A stretch of 17,161 nucleotides of DNA from the NCBI GenBank assembly GCA_002336475.1, contig DDCX01000018.1, positions 1 through 17,161 on the forward strand. Direction: 5' to 3'. The stretch's first letter is position 1, and each line of letters begins with the position of its first letter. Made by a program: the position numbers and the translations under genes. Under the pieces are notes generated by a model, which searched no databases, was not told the DNA's origin, and was given only the letters and a program-made list of their open reading frames with translations. Below are positions 15,858 to 17,161 of the stretch, in pieces. The stretch comes from Flavobacteriales bacterium UBA1995. Its GTDB lineage: Bacteria; Bacteroidota; Bacteroidia; Flavobacteriales_D; Sanyastnellaceae.

Positions 15858-16826
15858 TTACTTCTTGACGATCAGGTTCTGAGCGGCAGAGAAATCTTTG
15901 TGGGTCACGCTCAAGGTGTATGCACCAGCAGCAAGGTCATGCTTGACCATGATGCGGTTACCACCGATGATGCTTCCGCTGTTTACTTCTTGAGACAAAG
16001 CTGTCTTTCCTGACATGTCGAGGACTTCAACAATGATGTTTTCAGCGCCGAGGTTCACCTCTTGGTTGAACTGAATGCTGAAGTGTCCTTCGAAAACAGG
16101 ATTTGGGAAAACGTTCCAGTTGCTGTCCTCCAGGCTGAACAAATCAGCCATTGGGCCATTGTCCGTTGCAAACTCGCAAGAACCGTTATCATATGTAGCG
16201 GTGTTGGCGTAGTTGCTTGCATCGGGGTTTGTGCAACCGAATACTTCTGCGTCTGTTGTGTTGAACGTGACATCATAGTCGCGCCAGGTCTCCCCTTCTG
16301 GAGTCCAACCTTGCATGTTCAATGTACCAGTAGCAGTTCCGTCGGTGGTGATTTGCATCAAAAGGACGAGGTTGCGGGCATCAGCCACGGCGCGCACGTC
16401 GGTAGGGACAACAAACCAAGCACCATCAACGACTTCGAGTGCGCCTCCCTCGTTGAAGGATGCGAAATCAATGCCGATGTTCCAGAGGTTGTTGTTGTTG
16501 CTGTTGTCAGCACCAACGGTAACCCAGCTGTCAAAAGCGAGTGTCTCATCGATTCCGAGAACAGCCTCGTTAATATCGATGGTAGAAGCACCTCCCAATT
16601 CATTCTGGTAGATTGAACCTGTTGAGGTGATGTTCAGCATGTGCTCACCGTCAGCGAAGATGGCATGCAAGCTGTGCTGGCTCGAAGGGAGTTCAGCATA
16701 AATACGGTAGGTGTTGCCATTTACGGCTCCACCATTGTCTACGGCTTGTACGACAAGCTGGACGTTGCTGGCTGCGGCAGAAAAGCCGAACAAAACAGCG
16801 GCGGTGAGTGCGAACAAATTCTTCAT
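15858..16826 (-). CDS. Secreted protein with type IX secretion C-terminal sorting domain
   Basis: A 322-residue product with a signal peptide (1-19, hydrophobic LFALTAAVLFGFSAAA). Residues about 20-190 form an all-beta domain with a poly-Asn patch (NSNNNN) near 108-113. It is of a type I associate with marine Bacteroidota surface proteins, function unknown. Residues 197-217 form the motif GCTNPDASNYANTATYDNGSC (split: GCTNPDASNYA, NTATYDNGSC), a cysteine-paired, acidic, possibly calcium-binding unit often seen before sorting domains. From about 238 (NVFPNPV) to the end (AGAYTLSVT, then NLIVKK) is a Por-type T9SS sorting domain, which targets proteins to the cell surface. The ATG at 16826 is preferred over a TTG two codons upstream because it begins the signal peptide. 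It ends at a strong terminator. Confidence 0.92.
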   Translation of the reverse strand: MKNLFALTAAVLFGFSAAASNVQLVVQAVDNGGAVNGNTYRIYAELPSSQHSLHAIFADGEHMLNITSTGSIYQNELGGASTIDINEAVLGIDETLAFDSWVTVGADNSNNNNLWNIGIDFASFNEGGALEVVDGAWFVVPTDVRAVADARNLVLLMQITTDGTATGTLNMQGWTPEGETWRDYDVTFNTTDAEVFGCTNPDASNYANTATYDNGSCEFATDNGPMADLFSLEDSNWNVFPNPVFEGHFSIQFNQEVNLGAENIIVEVLDMSGKTALSQEVNSGSIIGGNRIMVKHDLAAGAYTLSVTHKDFSAAQNLIVKK

Positions 16827-16845
16827 GTTCAAGAGTTTAAAGATT

Positions 16846-16854
16846 CAAAGACTA
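16846..16854 (-). promoter_or_regulatory. -7-like box for the T9SS protein gene
   Basis: Reads TAGTCTTTG on the minus strand: the TA and TTTG parts of the consensus with a 3-nt rather than 2-nt gap, ending 19 nt before the ATG at 16826. A TTG (16878-16880 read on the minus strand) lies 23 nt further upstream and could be the -33 element. Confidence 0.45.
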
Positions 16855-16967
16855 GAGAAGGCGAAACAAATCCCTACCAAGATAAAGGTTTTTCCGGGTC
16901 TACGAAAGAATTCTATCGACGAATTAATGATTCCTTCATGTGCGCTCATCGTTTATTTGTGTCCGAT

Positions 16968-17161
16968 ATGCGGTTACTCGACAATTACATCGCTGGACAA
17001 TGGATTCCAGCAGGCTCCAATCCTACTGTTTTAATGGATGCAGTGCACGGCCATGCTGTCGCTGGTGTGGATGCCTCCAATGTGGACCTTTCAGAGGCAT
17101 TTGACTATGCCAGGTCCAAAGGTTCGCGAGCACTCAGGAAAATGACCTTCCAGCAGAGGGG
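16968..17161 (+). CDS. paaZ: PaaZ-like aldehyde dehydrogenase, N-terminal fragment (runs off the window)
   Basis: An ATG at 16968 opens a frame of 64 codons that continues past the right edge. The fragment reads MRLLDNYIAGQWIPAGS at the start, then VDLSEAFDYARSKGSRALRKMTFQQRG at 38-64 (quoted as VDLSEAFDYARSKG and SRALRKMTFQQRG). The pattern of a short barrel-leading N-terminus (NYIAGQW) and the LRKMTFxxRG block is that of PaaZ, the bifunctional oxepin-CoA hydrolase / 3-oxo-5,6-dehydrosuberyl-CoA semialdehyde dehydrogenase of aerobic phenylacetate degradation. Catalytic residues lie beyond the window, so a stand-alone aldehyde dehydrogenase cannot be excluded. The 141-bp gap to the divergent T9SS gene shows no strong + strand promoter. 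Confidence 0.8.
   Translation, partial: MRLLDNYIAGQWIPAGSNPTVLMDAVHGHAVAGVDASNVDLSEAFDYARSKGSRALRKMTFQQR

Overview
The window looks like a chromosomal segment of a Bacteroidota bacterium, most likely Flavobacteriales or a relative, with roughly 50% GC. Several independent signs point this way. There is a secreted protein with a type IX secretion (Por) C-terminal sorting domain. Transketolase is split into two genes. A DUF6913-type gene lies directly before dapA. Genes lack Shine-Dalgarno sequences and are preceded by TAnnTTTG-like -7 boxes about 20 nt before the start codon. Most of the region is ordinary housekeeping sequence. I see no tRNA, rRNA, CRISPR, transposase or phage gene.

Layout, left to right. 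(1) 72-1578, + strand: an exported methionine sulfoxide reductase A, overlapped by a pirin-family cupin that may also carry a signal peptide. (2) 1666-3161, +: a DUF6913-like protein and dapA (lysine/diaminopimelate pathway), overlapping by ATGA. (3) 6431-3188, - strand: a tightly packed three-gene operon in which an exported von Willebrand A (VWA) protein sits between the N- and C-terminal halves of a split transketolase, with overlapping or near-overlapping junctions. (4) 6557-8239, +: the YchF/OLA1 ATPase, divergent from the transketolase operon, then a small NTF2-like (DUF4440) probable lipoprotein. (5) 11198-8254, -: clpC followed by a DivIC/FtsB-like division protein, overlapping as TAATG. 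A GC-rich hairpin with a U tract lies in the clpC leader. (6) 11406-15164, +: gyrA and an exported TPR protein, ending in a strong UUCG-loop terminator. (7) 15165-15857: about 690 bp without a convincing gene. It holds two copies of a 21-bp repeat spaced 560 bp apart, each containing the palindrome TTTACATAATGTAAA, with several inverted repeats between them. (8) 16826-15858, -: a secreted T9SS-sorted protein. (9) 16968 to the right edge, +: the first 64 codons of a PaaZ-like aldehyde dehydrogenase, pointing to a phenylacetate degradation locus just outside.

The points most worth a second look are the VWA gene inside the transketolase operon, the repeat-bounded orphan region (one edge of which resembles a Xer/dif core), the attenuator-like clpC leader hairpin, and the pairing of apparently exported MsrA and pirin. 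I found nothing that clearly amounts to a new multi-gene system.
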